From assembly GCA_004551865.1 (NCBI GenBank), contig SFPR01000004.1:1-50931 (forward strand): a stretch of DNA of 50,931 bases, given 5' to 3'. Every line of letters starts with the position of its first letter. Within the stretch, counting starts at the first letter, position 1. Source of the stretch: Bacteroidales bacterium. Lineage in GTDB: Bacteria; Bacteroidota; Bacteroidia; Bacteroidales; P3. The notes under the pieces are model-generated. The model was not told the origin of the DNA and made no database searches. It was given only the letters and a program-made list of their open reading frames with translations. The translations under genes were made by a program, and so were the position numbers. Positions 1 through 6,751 of the stretch are shown piece by piece.

Positions 1-675
1 CTTGATGATACTATTACGTTGTATCAAGATTACTATGTTTCGATAAAAAGTAATATTCCATGTGATAATAATCTTTTATTAGAATACAATACCACCAAAT
101 ATTCTTCGTTGCTCATGACTAATCAAGTTCCTACTGCAAATTATTGCACTCCTTATGCTTGTCGCACAAAGTACAAACCGTACGTTAAGTTGTGCAAAGT
201 AAATTCTGAAACGGGAAGAGACATAATTTCGCCTTGGACTTATATTGACGATGTAACATGGTATGGACAAAATACTTACGATTGGGTTTGTTCATATAGT
301 TGTTTTGATAATACTGCTCACTGCGATACGATAGTTCATGCTCCGATTGGCATTTGCCCGATAAAGGTTTTGGAAGATACGGTTTCACAAGATACTGTTT
401 CGCAAGACACGACTTCTAATAGCGTTTTGTCGGTTGAGCTTTTGGAAAGGGCGGTAAGGCTTTATCCAAATCCTGCAAATGAGGTATTGAATGTCGCTTG
501 CGATTATGATATTGAGAGCATTGCAGTTTTCGACGCCGTAAATCGCTTGGTCGAAGAGAGAAAAGTAAACTCCAAAACGCTGCAACTATCTCTTGCAAAC
601 TACGCTCAAGGAACGTATTTCATAACAATCACCACTCCGAAAGGCAAACTGAACAAAAAGTTCGTCGTTCAATAA
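1..675 (+). CDS. T9SS cargo protein, C-terminal part (5' end outside window)
   Basis: The reading frame is open to the window edge, so the real start lies upstream; an internal TTG at 19 is not a convincing start. The last ~75 residues form a type A type IX sorting domain: an LYPNPANEVLNV motif, then short beta-strand segments (IAVFDAVNRLVEE, LSLANYAQGTYFITI) and a basic end KLNKKFVVQ. This predicts export through the outer membrane and anchoring at, or release from, the surface. Before it is a linker with a duplicated DTVSQ and a Cys-rich segment (about eight Cys between residues 30 and 120) that I do not recognise as a catalytic fold. The enzymatic or adhesive part is presumably upstream. 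The stop codon is followed by a strong hairpin (725-753). The function beyond secretion is unknown. Confidence 0.85.
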   Translation, partial: LDDTITLYQDYYVSIKSNIPCDNNLLLEYNTTKYSSLLMTNQVPTANYCTPYACRTKYKPYVKLCKVNSETGRDIISPWTYIDDVTWYGQNTYDWVCSYSCFDNTAHCDTIVHAPIGICPIKVLEDTVSQDTVSQDTTSNSVLSVELLERAVRLYPNPANEVLNVACDYDIESIAVFDAVNRLVEERKVNSKTLQLSLANYAQGTYFITITTPKGKLNKKFVVQ

Positions 676-719
676 CGGCAGGTTGAGCATTCGGCAAACT
701 ATTTGCAAAACAGACGATT

Positions 720-818
720 ACAAAACGGCGTTTCGTCAATGGCGAAACGCCGTGTTATTTTGTTGAAAGGGCGTTTTGAGAAAATAAGACGGCGTTTCGC
801 TAAACTGAAACGTCGTCT
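720..818. repeat. Family A repeat array, copy 1 (5 units)
   Basis: Five units around an ACGGCGT or ACGCCGT core have centres near 728, 750, 772, 792 and 813, a 21-22 bp spacing. Core orientation alternates irregularly, so neighbours can pair into hairpins. The array fills the convergent space between the T9SS cargo (plus) and the outer-membrane barrel gene (minus). Confidence 0.85.
725..753 (+). terminator. Hairpin formed by two family A units
   Basis: Perfect 11-bp arms (ACGGCGTTTCG and its complement) enclose a 7-nt loop and are followed by a T-rich stretch. It lies 50 nt after the stop codon of the T9SS cargo and fits a rho-independent terminator. Confidence 0.65.
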
Positions 819-857
819 TGTCGGGTTTGTATATGAAGAAATTACTCTCGGGTGCTG

Positions 858-3374
858 TTACATTGCTCCTTGTACTGCTTCTCCTTTGCCGCCTTTGGCT
901 CTTTCGTTCATATCGTCGGTCTTTATCTTGCTCAACTTCTTGTTTTGGTATGCAGTTCCGAAGTTGTAACGAATGTTGAGCGACAACATGGCTCCCGGAA
1001 TGTGGGTCGAGGAGCTTTGAGTTATGCCGTTGTGAGAGAAATCGACCTTGATGTCTCGTTTTGCAAAAAAGTTGTTTACACTCAGATTGACGTTTAGTCT
1101 GTCATCTTTGAGAAAGGCTCTCGAAAGTCCCACGTTCATTGAGTATGAAGCATCATATTCATAAATTGCCCACAAGCCTCCCGACATATAATAGCCGCTT
1201 AATGAGAACTTAAACTTCTTAGGAAGGTTGAGGTTGGCGTTTGCAAAGAACATATATGAGGTGTTTTCGATGTCAATCGCTCCGACGCCGCTTCCCGATT
1301 GAACAGTGGTGTAGTTCATTTGTCCGAAGAAGTTGAAAAACAGCCATTCTCCCACGGGAACAACAAGGCTTAATCCCACGTTAAGGTTTTGATTTTTGGC
1401 TATGTTGCCGGGACGTTGCAATATGGCACCGCTTTCGGGGAGCAAAACTACTTCTTCGCTCACAAAGTCGTCGGTATAGCCGTAGTTTACGCTCAAAAAT
1501 GCCATGTAGAACAAGGAATAGTTGAGGCTGAGGTTGTGTGAGTATTGTGGTTTGAGCAATGGATTGCCGCTATGGTAGATATAGTCGGAGGTTTTCTGCA
1601 CAAAAGGGTTGAGTTGTGAGTAATCGGGACGAGAAATGCGATAGTTGTAGCTCAAAGAAAGAGAGTTGAACTTGTTAAAGTTGTGATTGAGCGAAACGCT
1701 CGGGAACAAATCCGAATAGGAATTGCTGTTTGTCGAGTCTGTGAGCTTCGAAATGCCCTCGGTAAGGGTGTGTTCAAATCTCAAACCTGCCCTCAACGAA
1801 GTCTTCATTCCAAAGTTCTTTGAATAGGAAAGGTATGCCGCAACAATGTCTTCCGAAAAGAGGAAGTTATCTCGCTCAGTCTGCCCGGAGATTAGCCCTT
1901 CTTTCTGAATGAGAGTGCTTTTTGCAAGAGCTTTATTGATACTCTCGAAGCTGTTGTCCAATGAGGTGAAAGCCACTTTTGCTCCTGCCTCAAATGTTCC
2001 CCAAGTTTTTGTGGGCTTTTGAAAGTCCAACTTCGCAACATAAGATTCGTAGCTTCCGTTTGTTGTGTGGTTCAACTGTTCTTTTGCAGTTATGCTGTCG
2101 TTTGCAAGAATGGAGTAGCTGCTTTCGGTGTTTCGATTGTTGTAAGAGGTGTTTGTTGTTGCACTGAGGTCGATTTGCAGTTTTGTTCCCAAGCTGTCAA
2201 ACTTGTGAATGTAGTTTGCTCCGACAAGGAAGTTGTTTCCGCGGCTTACATCACTTTGGTCATAAACCACCGAGCTGATAAATGAACTCAAATCGGGACT
2301 GTGAGAGATGTTTTCGCGAGTTGAGGTCAGCATTTCGGGCTGTGAGTTGTTGTTAAAGGCAGTGTATATTCCCACCGAGTTGTTATCGTTTATCAAATAG
2401 TCGGTTGAGAGAGACAAATTGTGTCCTTGGAACTTGGGATTGACTTCAAATGGCGGCATATCGAACAATGTGGTGTCCGTACCTTGAACAACCTGTCTTA
2501 TTGAGGAGTTTGTGATTTTGTTTTGGAACAATGAACCATCGTAATTGAAAGATGTCGTCCATTTGTCATCGACATAGTTGAGGTTTAGTCCGCCCTGAGC
2601 AGAGAAACTCTCCGAATAGTGTCCTCCTGCATTGATAGAGCCGTTGAAACCGCGACTTTGGTTCTTTTTCATCAAGATATTGATTATTCCCGCAGTACCT
2701 TCGGCATCGTATTTGGCAGAAGGGTTTGTGATAACCTCAAATCGCTCGATTTGAGCGGGGTTCATGCCTTTCAACATGGCTTTTACCGCTTCCCAACCGA
2801 TTTTCATGTCTCTTCCGTTGAACTGAAACAACACTCCGGAGCGACCATTGAGCGTCAAATTCTCGTCTTTGTCGATTGAAACCCCGGGAACCTTTCGCAA
2901 AAGCTCAAAAGCATTTACCACCGTTGCCGTTGTGGCTTGGTCGATGTTCATTACAAGATGGTCGGCATCCATTTCAAACTGCTTTACTCTTCCGATTATC
3001 TTCACCTCTTCGAGAGTTTCGCTTCCGGGAAGCATTCTCAGATTGTCCATGCGAACAGTCTCTTTTTTCTTTTCGGCAAAGTCTTGCAAATTAAGCCCTA
3101 TGCTCATCTCCTGATAGCCGATAAAGGTAGCTTTGAGAAGACACGGCTTTGTACTTTGCACTTTCAGGCTGAACTCTCCCCGAGAGTCGGTTGTCGTTCC
3201 CGTAATCATTTTGCCGCTTTGCTCTTCTACCACTGCGATATTGCAAAATTCTATCGGCTTTTCGGTATTGGCATCAATTATATTGCCGCTTATAACCAAC
3301 TGAGCCATAACATGGCTGTTACAAATTGTGCTTAGAATTATCACTAAGGCTGTCAGATACTTCAATTTCTTCAT
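858..3374 (-). CDS. Outer-membrane beta-barrel protein, TonB-receptor-like
   Basis: This 838-residue protein has a Sec signal peptide (MKKLKYLTALVIIL... ending near HVMAQ) and a carboxypeptidase-regulatory-like beta-sandwich at ~26-108 (ISGNIIDANTEKPIEFCNIAV, DSRGEFSLKV). A plug-like domain follows at ~125-235 (NAFELLRKVPGVSIDKDENLTLNGR, ERFEVITNPSAKYDAEGTAGIINI), then a long Tyr/Asn-rich barrel up to ~815. The order matches the Bacteroidota outer membrane beta-barrel family related to TonB-dependent receptors, though no clear TonB box is visible. ATG at 3374 is preferred over the in-frame TTG at 3380. It is the last gene of the ABC/GntR unit and overlaps the upstream small gene by 56 nt in another frame. 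That suggests co-expression with the transporter; the substrate is unknown. Confidence 0.85.
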   Translation of the reverse strand: MKKLKYLTALVIILSTICNSHVMAQLVISGNIIDANTEKPIEFCNIAVVEEQSGKMITGTTTDSRGEFSLKVQSTKPCLLKATFIGYQEMSIGLNLQDFAEKKKETVRMDNLRMLPGSETLEEVKIIGRVKQFEMDADHLVMNIDQATTATVVNAFELLRKVPGVSIDKDENLTLNGRSGVLFQFNGRDMKIGWEAVKAMLKGMNPAQIERFEVITNPSAKYDAEGTAGIINILMKKNQSRGFNGSINAGGHYSESFSAQGGLNLNYVDDKWTTSFNYDGSLFQNKITNSSIRQVVQGTDTTLFDMPPFEVNPKFQGHNLSLSTDYLINDNNSVGIYTAFNNNSQPEMLTSTRENISHSPDLSSFISSVVYDQSDVSRGNNFLVGANYIHKFDSLGTKLQIDLSATTNTSYNNRNTESSYSILANDSITAKEQLNHTTNGSYESYVAKLDFQKPTKTWGTFEAGAKVAFTSLDNSFESINKALAKSTLIQKEGLISGQTERDNFLFSEDIVAAYLSYSKNFGMKTSLRAGLRFEHTLTEGISKLTDSTNSNSYSDLFPSVSLNHNFNKFNSLSLSYNYRISRPDYSQLNPFVQKTSDYIYHSGNPLLKPQYSHNLSLNYSLFYMAFLSVNYGYTDDFVSEEVVLLPESGAILQRPGNIAKNQNLNVGLSLVVPVGEWLFFNFFGQMNYTTVQSGSGVGAIDIENTSYMFFANANLNLPKKFKFSLSGYYMSGGLWAIYEYDASYSMNVGLSRAFLKDDRLNVNLSVNNFFAKRDIKVDFSHNGITQSSSTHIPGAMLSLNIRYNFGTAYQNKKLSKIKTDDMNERAKGGKGEAVQGAM

Positions 3375-3558
3375 CTCCAAAAATGTTTATAGTTTTTTCC
3401 AAAAATTCTTTTTCGTCTATCAGGCTGTGTCCTGCCTTTGTGGCTGCTTGAAAGGCTTTCATCGCTCTGCGGTTTGCAACATTGAATGCCACAAACACCG
3501 ATGCAATGACGCAAAGAGCGAAAATGGCAACCGCTATCGTCGTTTTTCTTATTTTCAT
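3319..3558 (-). CDS. Small single-pass membrane protein (paralog of the 4300-4470 product)
   Basis: This predicted 79-residue protein starts at ATG 3558, two nt after the stop of the upstream permease and behind a good AAGGAT-type ribosome site. It opens with MKIRKTTI, continues into one hydrophobic segment (~8-28), then ANRRAMKAF and an acidic, Ser-rich tail (EEIEVSDSLSD). The 56-residue protein at 4300-4470 shares MKIR(K/R)TTI, the membrane segment and the ANR(H/R)A motif, so the two are paralogs. The gene ends 56 nt inside the next gene. No known family is recognised. Its placement suggests an accessory subunit of the ABC permease, which is inference. Confidence 0.7.
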   Translation of the reverse strand: MKIRKTTIAVAIFALCVIASVFVAFNVANRRAMKAFQAATKAGHSLIDEKEFLEKTINIFGDEEIEVSDSLSDNSKHNL

Positions 3559-3560
3559 CG

Positions 3561-4310
3561 TTAAATCCTTTCTTCTTTTAATCTGAAAAATGTAATGACA
3601 ATAAAGAATACCATGACAACTACCGAAGTCCAAAAGACATAATCGAGCATGGTCGTAAAGAAAGCGTTATAGAAGTCCATAAAGTACTCACTTTGCTCAA
3701 CCATTTGCAGTATTGTTACCTCGCTTACCAAGAATTGTGCAACGCTTGCAAGAATAAAAATGCCTATTATCTGAACTACCAAATAGGTTTTCAAAAGCGA
3801 TAGCTTCTTGAAGAACAAAGATCCGAAGAAATACACAAAGCAAGATGATATGAGCAAGATTGAGAATTCTTTCGGGAAGTTTTGCATCGTCAAAGCCGAG
3901 ATAAGACACTCAAAATCTGCCGTTATGTTGTTTGCAGAGCCTGCAATGAGGTTGCCAAGAGGCACACTGACAAACAAGGCTGCCAACAAACACACATTCT
4001 TTATGACAAACACATAAATGAACTCGGCAAGGTATTTTTCCAAGACGGAGCAAGGGAGCAAAATTCCCACACTTCGCTTTGCGTTGGTTTTGAAGTCTCC
4101 GAAAGATTTTATCGCAATGCACGAAAAAATCATGATGCAGGCATAAACAAACGCCATTGAGGAGTAGTCAAAATTCAAAATCACCCTTTGAATAAGAGGA
4201 GTTGCCGCTCCCAATGCCAACAGCACCAAAGCATTGTAGTAAATATCTTTGCTGTCGGTTACAAACAATCGTTTGATTGCAAAGAATAATCTTCTAAAAC
4301 TAAATTCCAT
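3561..4310 (-). CDS. ABC-2-like permease, second copy
   Basis: This 249-residue, very hydrophobic protein has about six predicted membrane segments. It begins MEFSFRRLFFAIKRLF and ends FFRLKEERI. The permease at 4848-5564 begins MEFSGKRLGFLLNKLI and ends YLRLKEERS, and both carry SLLLPAS/GILLPCS..EKY and F(Y)FGSLFFKK motifs, so the two are paralogs and could form a heterodimer. ATG at 4310 is chosen because it aligns with the paralog; upstream in-frame codons run into the preceding gene. It overlaps that small gene by 11 nt. The likely role is the membrane part of an ABC exporter driven by the 5554-6426 ATPase. The substrate is unknown. Confidence 0.75.
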   Translation of the reverse strand: MEFSFRRLFFAIKRLFVTDSKDIYYNALVLLALGAATPLIQRVILNFDYSSMAFVYACIMIFSCIAIKSFGDFKTNAKRSVGILLPCSVLEKYLAEFIYVFVIKNVCLLAALFVSVPLGNLIAGSANNITADFECLISALTMQNFPKEFSILLISSCFVYFFGSLFFKKLSLLKTYLVVQIIGIFILASVAQFLVSEVTILQMVEQSEYFMDFYNAFFTTMLDYVFWTSVVVMVFFIVITFFRLKEERI

Positions 4311-4470
4311 GATTGATGTTTTTTGAATTGATAAACAGTGATACTTGTTCTTTTTCTGCCTTGCAGACTTTTGCGGCGTGTCTGTTTGCAACATAAACAG
4401 CCACAACGGCAGAAGCAAAAATCAAAATGACAAATATAATCGTCATTATAGTCGTTCGTCTTATTTTCAT
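4300..4470 (-). CDS. Small single-pass membrane protein
   Basis: This 56-residue protein begins MKIRRTTIMTIIF at 4470, seven nt after the GntR stop. It has one membrane segment (~8-28) followed by VANRHAAKVCKAEKE and a short polar tail. It is a paralog of the 3319-3558 product. The last 11 nt overlap the start of the second permease, typical of translational coupling. I do not recognise a family. The conserved N-terminal MKIR-TT-I motif and the pairing with permease genes suggest a dedicated partner of the transporter. Confidence 0.65.
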   Translation of the reverse strand: MKIRRTTIMTIIFVILIFASAVVAVYVANRHAAKVCKAEKEQVSLFINSKNINHGI

Positions 4471-4477
4471 TTTCTTT

Positions 4478-4846
4478 CTATTGTTTTGATTTGATATATT
4501 GGTTGTATAATTCGACAACCTGACTTATGTCCATCGAGAGCTGTTCCATTGCCTTGAAGATTGTCGGCAGATATTGTTCGGTAAATTGTTTTCGTCTCAG
4601 GTCTAAAATGAGGCTGACGGCATTTTCCGAAACAAAGTAGCCTATTCCTCTTTTGTTGTAGATGATTTGGTTGTTTGTGAGCCACTCGTATGATTTTACA
4701 ACGGTGTTCGGATTTACTTCACAGTCGGCTGCAAGTTCTCTTACCGAGGGAATGCGGCTGTTTACTTGGTATCTGCCTTCCACAATGTTGTCACAAATCT
4801 TGAAAGCGAGCTGTTGGAATATCGGCATTTGGTTTTGTATCATCAT
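4478..4846 (-). CDS. GntR-family regulator, YtrA subfamily
   Basis: At 122 residues this is an N-terminal winged helix (~10-75: IFQQLAFKICDNIVEGRY, IPSVRELAADCEVNPNTVVKSYEWL, IIYNKRGIGYFV) plus a short helical tail of about 45 residues. That size and layout define the YtrA subfamily, which has no large effector domain and normally represses its own ABC operon. The start ATG is 4846, or the adjacent ATG at 4843, behind AGGAG with 6-nt spacing; the upstream permease stop is one nt away. The dyad at 6449-6464, in front of the operon, is its probable operator. In characterised YtrA systems cell-wall-active compounds induce the operon; whether that holds here is unknown. Confidence 0.85.
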   Translation of the reverse strand: MMIQNQMPIFQQLAFKICDNIVEGRYQVNSRIPSVRELAADCEVNPNTVVKSYEWLTNNQIIYNKRGIGYFVSENAVSLILDLRRKQFTEQYLPTIFKAMEQLSMDISQVVELYNQYIKSKQ

Positions 4847-4847
4847 A

Positions 4848-5564
4848 TCAGCTCCTTTCTTCTTTAAGTCTCAAATATGTCAAAACCATAAAGCCGACAA
4901 AGATAACCAAATTAAGCCCTATGCCGAAACAATTCATCACATCTCTGTACGCATCGATGAAACTTTCGCGATAAGGCGAGTTCCAATCAGGCATATACGC
5001 ATGAGAAATGTATTCTTTTATCCAATTAAAAGCGATCAAGCTCAATCCTGCATATCCGATCAGGTTCGGAAAAGTAACCTTCTTGAAAAACAAAGAACCA
5101 TAAAAGCAAACCGAAGCCATGCCAAGAAGAACCGATGCGGTCAAAAGCCCCTCGGAACTTTTGAAAACATCAAACCAACCGAGAATGTTTGACGGTGAGA
5201 TGTAGCAGTTTGCAAAAATCAAATTACCCAAACCAACTCCCACAAGAGTGAAAAGAAATATCATAACGACAGGAGCAACAAGGGTAAGAATAAAAATGGC
5301 AATGTATTTTTCAAAAGCAGAAGCCGGCAAGAGCAAAGAGTTAATCCGTTTGTTTTGTCGCTTATACCATGAGAAAGAATTTTCACATACCGAAACAAAG
5401 TAGCCAATCATTATAGCCATTATGAGAATGGCTTCACCAATTTCCAGCTGTGTTGCAAAAACTCCCGTGATTAAAAACACCAAAGCCACTATAAGAAATT
5501 CTCTTTTGCCTTCTTTAATCAATTTATTGAGAAGAAAGCCAAGTCTTTTGCCGCTAAATTCCAT
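4848..5564 (-). CDS. ABC-2-like permease, first copy
   Basis: This 238-residue protein has about six membrane segments. ATG at 5564 gives MEFSGKRLGFLLNKLI, matching the paralogous permease start; this start overlaps the ATPase gene by 11 nt. Shared features with the paralog are a LLLPAS..EKY loop near residue 75, FYGSLFFKK in the middle and LRLKEER at the C-terminus. It lies between the ATPase and GntR genes in a single transcription unit. The role is inferred to be the membrane channel of an ABC exporter; the substrate cannot be read from sequence. Confidence 0.75.
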   Translation of the reverse strand: MEFSGKRLGFLLNKLIKEGKREFLIVALVFLITGVFATQLEIGEAILIMAIMIGYFVSVCENSFSWYKRQNKRINSLLLPASAFEKYIAIFILTLVAPVVMIFLFTLVGVGLGNLIFANCYISPSNILGWFDVFKSSEGLLTASVLLGMASVCFYGSLFFKKVTFPNLIGYAGLSLIAFNWIKEYISHAYMPDWNSPYRESFIDAYRDVMNCFGIGLNLVIFVGFMVLTYLRLKEERS

Positions 5565-6426
5565 TGTTTTGTCCTTTCTTCTCATCGTTTGAACCAAAGA
5601 GTTCTCTAAATCTTGTTTTGTTTGCAAAGACAGCATTGAACAACAACTCAATATCTATGTTGCACTCTTGCTTTTGGGTATTCTCTTTGACAATTCTCAA
5701 ACCCTCCAAGCTGTCTTCCGAAAAGAGCAGCTTTTCTTCCGAATTGATTTTGTCAGCAGTGCCAAAATATATTTTATCACAAATTTCCTCGTTGCTGGCA
5801 TTGAGTAACACGTTGGTGTTGTCAAGAATGAGAACCGAATCAATAAGATTGTGCAAATCCCTTACCTGATGTGTCGAAATGATTATGCAACTTTCGTCCG
5901 TCATTGCCTTTAACATCACCTTGCGGAACTGACTTTTTGAAGGAATGTCAAGACCGTTTGTAGGCTCGTCAAGCAACATCAGCTTGCAATGGCATGCCAA
6001 ACCAAAGGCAATGAGAACCTTTTTTCTCGTTCCGTAAGAGAGCTTGTCCAAACGCTGCTTTGTGTCTTCAATGTCAAAGTCTTTGAGAAAGTTTTCAAAA
6101 TCCGAAGCAGAGAACTTGGGATAAAACACCGAGTTTACCTTGCAAAACTTCTCTATTGTGAGCCTCGATTCGTACAAATCCTCAGACAAGAAGAATGTGT
6201 CGTACAAAAAAGCCACCTTTCTTTGAGAAGGGACAAATTCTCCGACCTTTATTTCGCCCTTGTCGGGGAAAAGAAGTCCTGAAATCAACTTCAAAAGAGT
6301 TGTTTTGCCAATTCCGTTTTTGCCAAGCAAGCCGTGAATGTATCCTTTCCTCAAATTTAGATCTACATTCTCCAAAACAGGCTTGTTTTTCTTGTAACCA
6401 AAGGTCAAATTTTCAATTTTTACCAT
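5554..6426 (-). CDS. ABC transporter ATP-binding protein
   Basis: This 290-residue nucleotide-binding subunit has Walker A GLLGKNGIGKTT (~33-44), signature LSYGTRKK (~128), Walker B LMLLDEPTNGLD (~150) and switch His in IIISTHQ (~183). After the NBD, ~75 extra residues form a C-terminal region seen in many YtrB/CcmA-like ATPases of this class. It is the first gene of the minus-strand unit, 23 nt from the operator dyad, and overlaps the downstream permease by 11 nt. It should energise export through the two permeases at the inner membrane. Confidence 0.9.
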   Translation of the reverse strand: MVKIENLTFGYKKNKPVLENVDLNLRKGYIHGLLGKNGIGKTTLLKLISGLLFPDKGEIKVGEFVPSQRKVAFLYDTFFLSEDLYESRLTIEKFCKVNSVFYPKFSASDFENFLKDFDIEDTKQRLDKLSYGTRKKVLIAFGLACHCKLMLLDEPTNGLDIPSKSQFRKVMLKAMTDESCIIISTHQVRDLHNLIDSVLILDNTNVLLNASNEEICDKIYFGTADKINSEEKLLFSEDSLEGLRIVKENTQKQECNIDIELLFNAVFANKTRFRELFGSNDEKKGQNNGI

Positions 6427-6448
6427 ATCATTTGTGTATTACTGTATT

Positions 6449-6464
6449 AGTGTATTAGTACACT
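6449..6464 (-). promoter_or_regulatory. Operator-like dyad, probable GntR site
   Basis: Perfect 6-bp arms AGTGTA and TACACT are separated by TTAG. The dyad overlaps three 8-bp-spaced copies of TGTATTA (6435, 6443, 6451) and lies directly downstream of the promoter -7 box, across the expected transcription start. This is the expected place for a self-regulating YtrA-type repressor. The assignment is inference. Confidence 0.65.
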
Positions 6465-6465
6465 G

Positions 6466-6496
6466 CAAAAGTAGTACAATGTTTCAATATGGCAAA
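6466..6496 (-). promoter_or_regulatory. Bacteroidota-type promoter of the ABC/GntR unit
   Basis: On the minus strand, TTTG (6496-6493), a 19-nt spacer and TACTTTTG (6473-6466) match the TTTG-N19-TAnnTTTG consensus. The start of transcription would fall inside the dyad at 6449-6464, about 35 nt before the ATPase start codon. Confidence 0.7.
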
Positions 6497-6598
6497 ACAA
6501 AATTTGAAATTTTTTTGTTTTCGGATTGGATTTGTTAATGCCTGCTTGGATAAAGTGCTTTCAATCAATAGATTAACAAAGTGAAATTTTTCCGAAAT

Positions 6599-6675
6599 AA
6601 AACGCCGTTTTATTTCACTGAAACGGCGTTTTGCTTGACTGAAACGGCGTTTTGAGATGATTAAAACGCCGTTTT
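6599..6675. repeat. Family A repeat array, copy 2 (4 units)
   Basis: Four units AAAACGCCGTTTT / GAAACGGCGTTTT are centred near 6605, 6626, 6647 and 6669 (21, 21, 22 bp). The first two units pair as a 12-bp hairpin with a 10-nt loop. The array sits in the 325-nt divergent space between the ABC ATPase and the GH16-like lipoprotein gene, so a pure terminator role is unlikely here. I see nothing else clear between 6500 and 6751. Confidence 0.85.
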
Positions 6676-6751
6676 GTCAAACTCTCACAAGCAAAAGGCT
6701 TGCCGATTGGAAAAATTGTCTTAATTTTACCGACTAAAAGAGCTGTTTTTT

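Noticed and set aside
703..969. Small plus-strand gene over the first family A array
   Set aside because: Its first half is only the translated repeat array and the rest is antisense to the barrel gene end.
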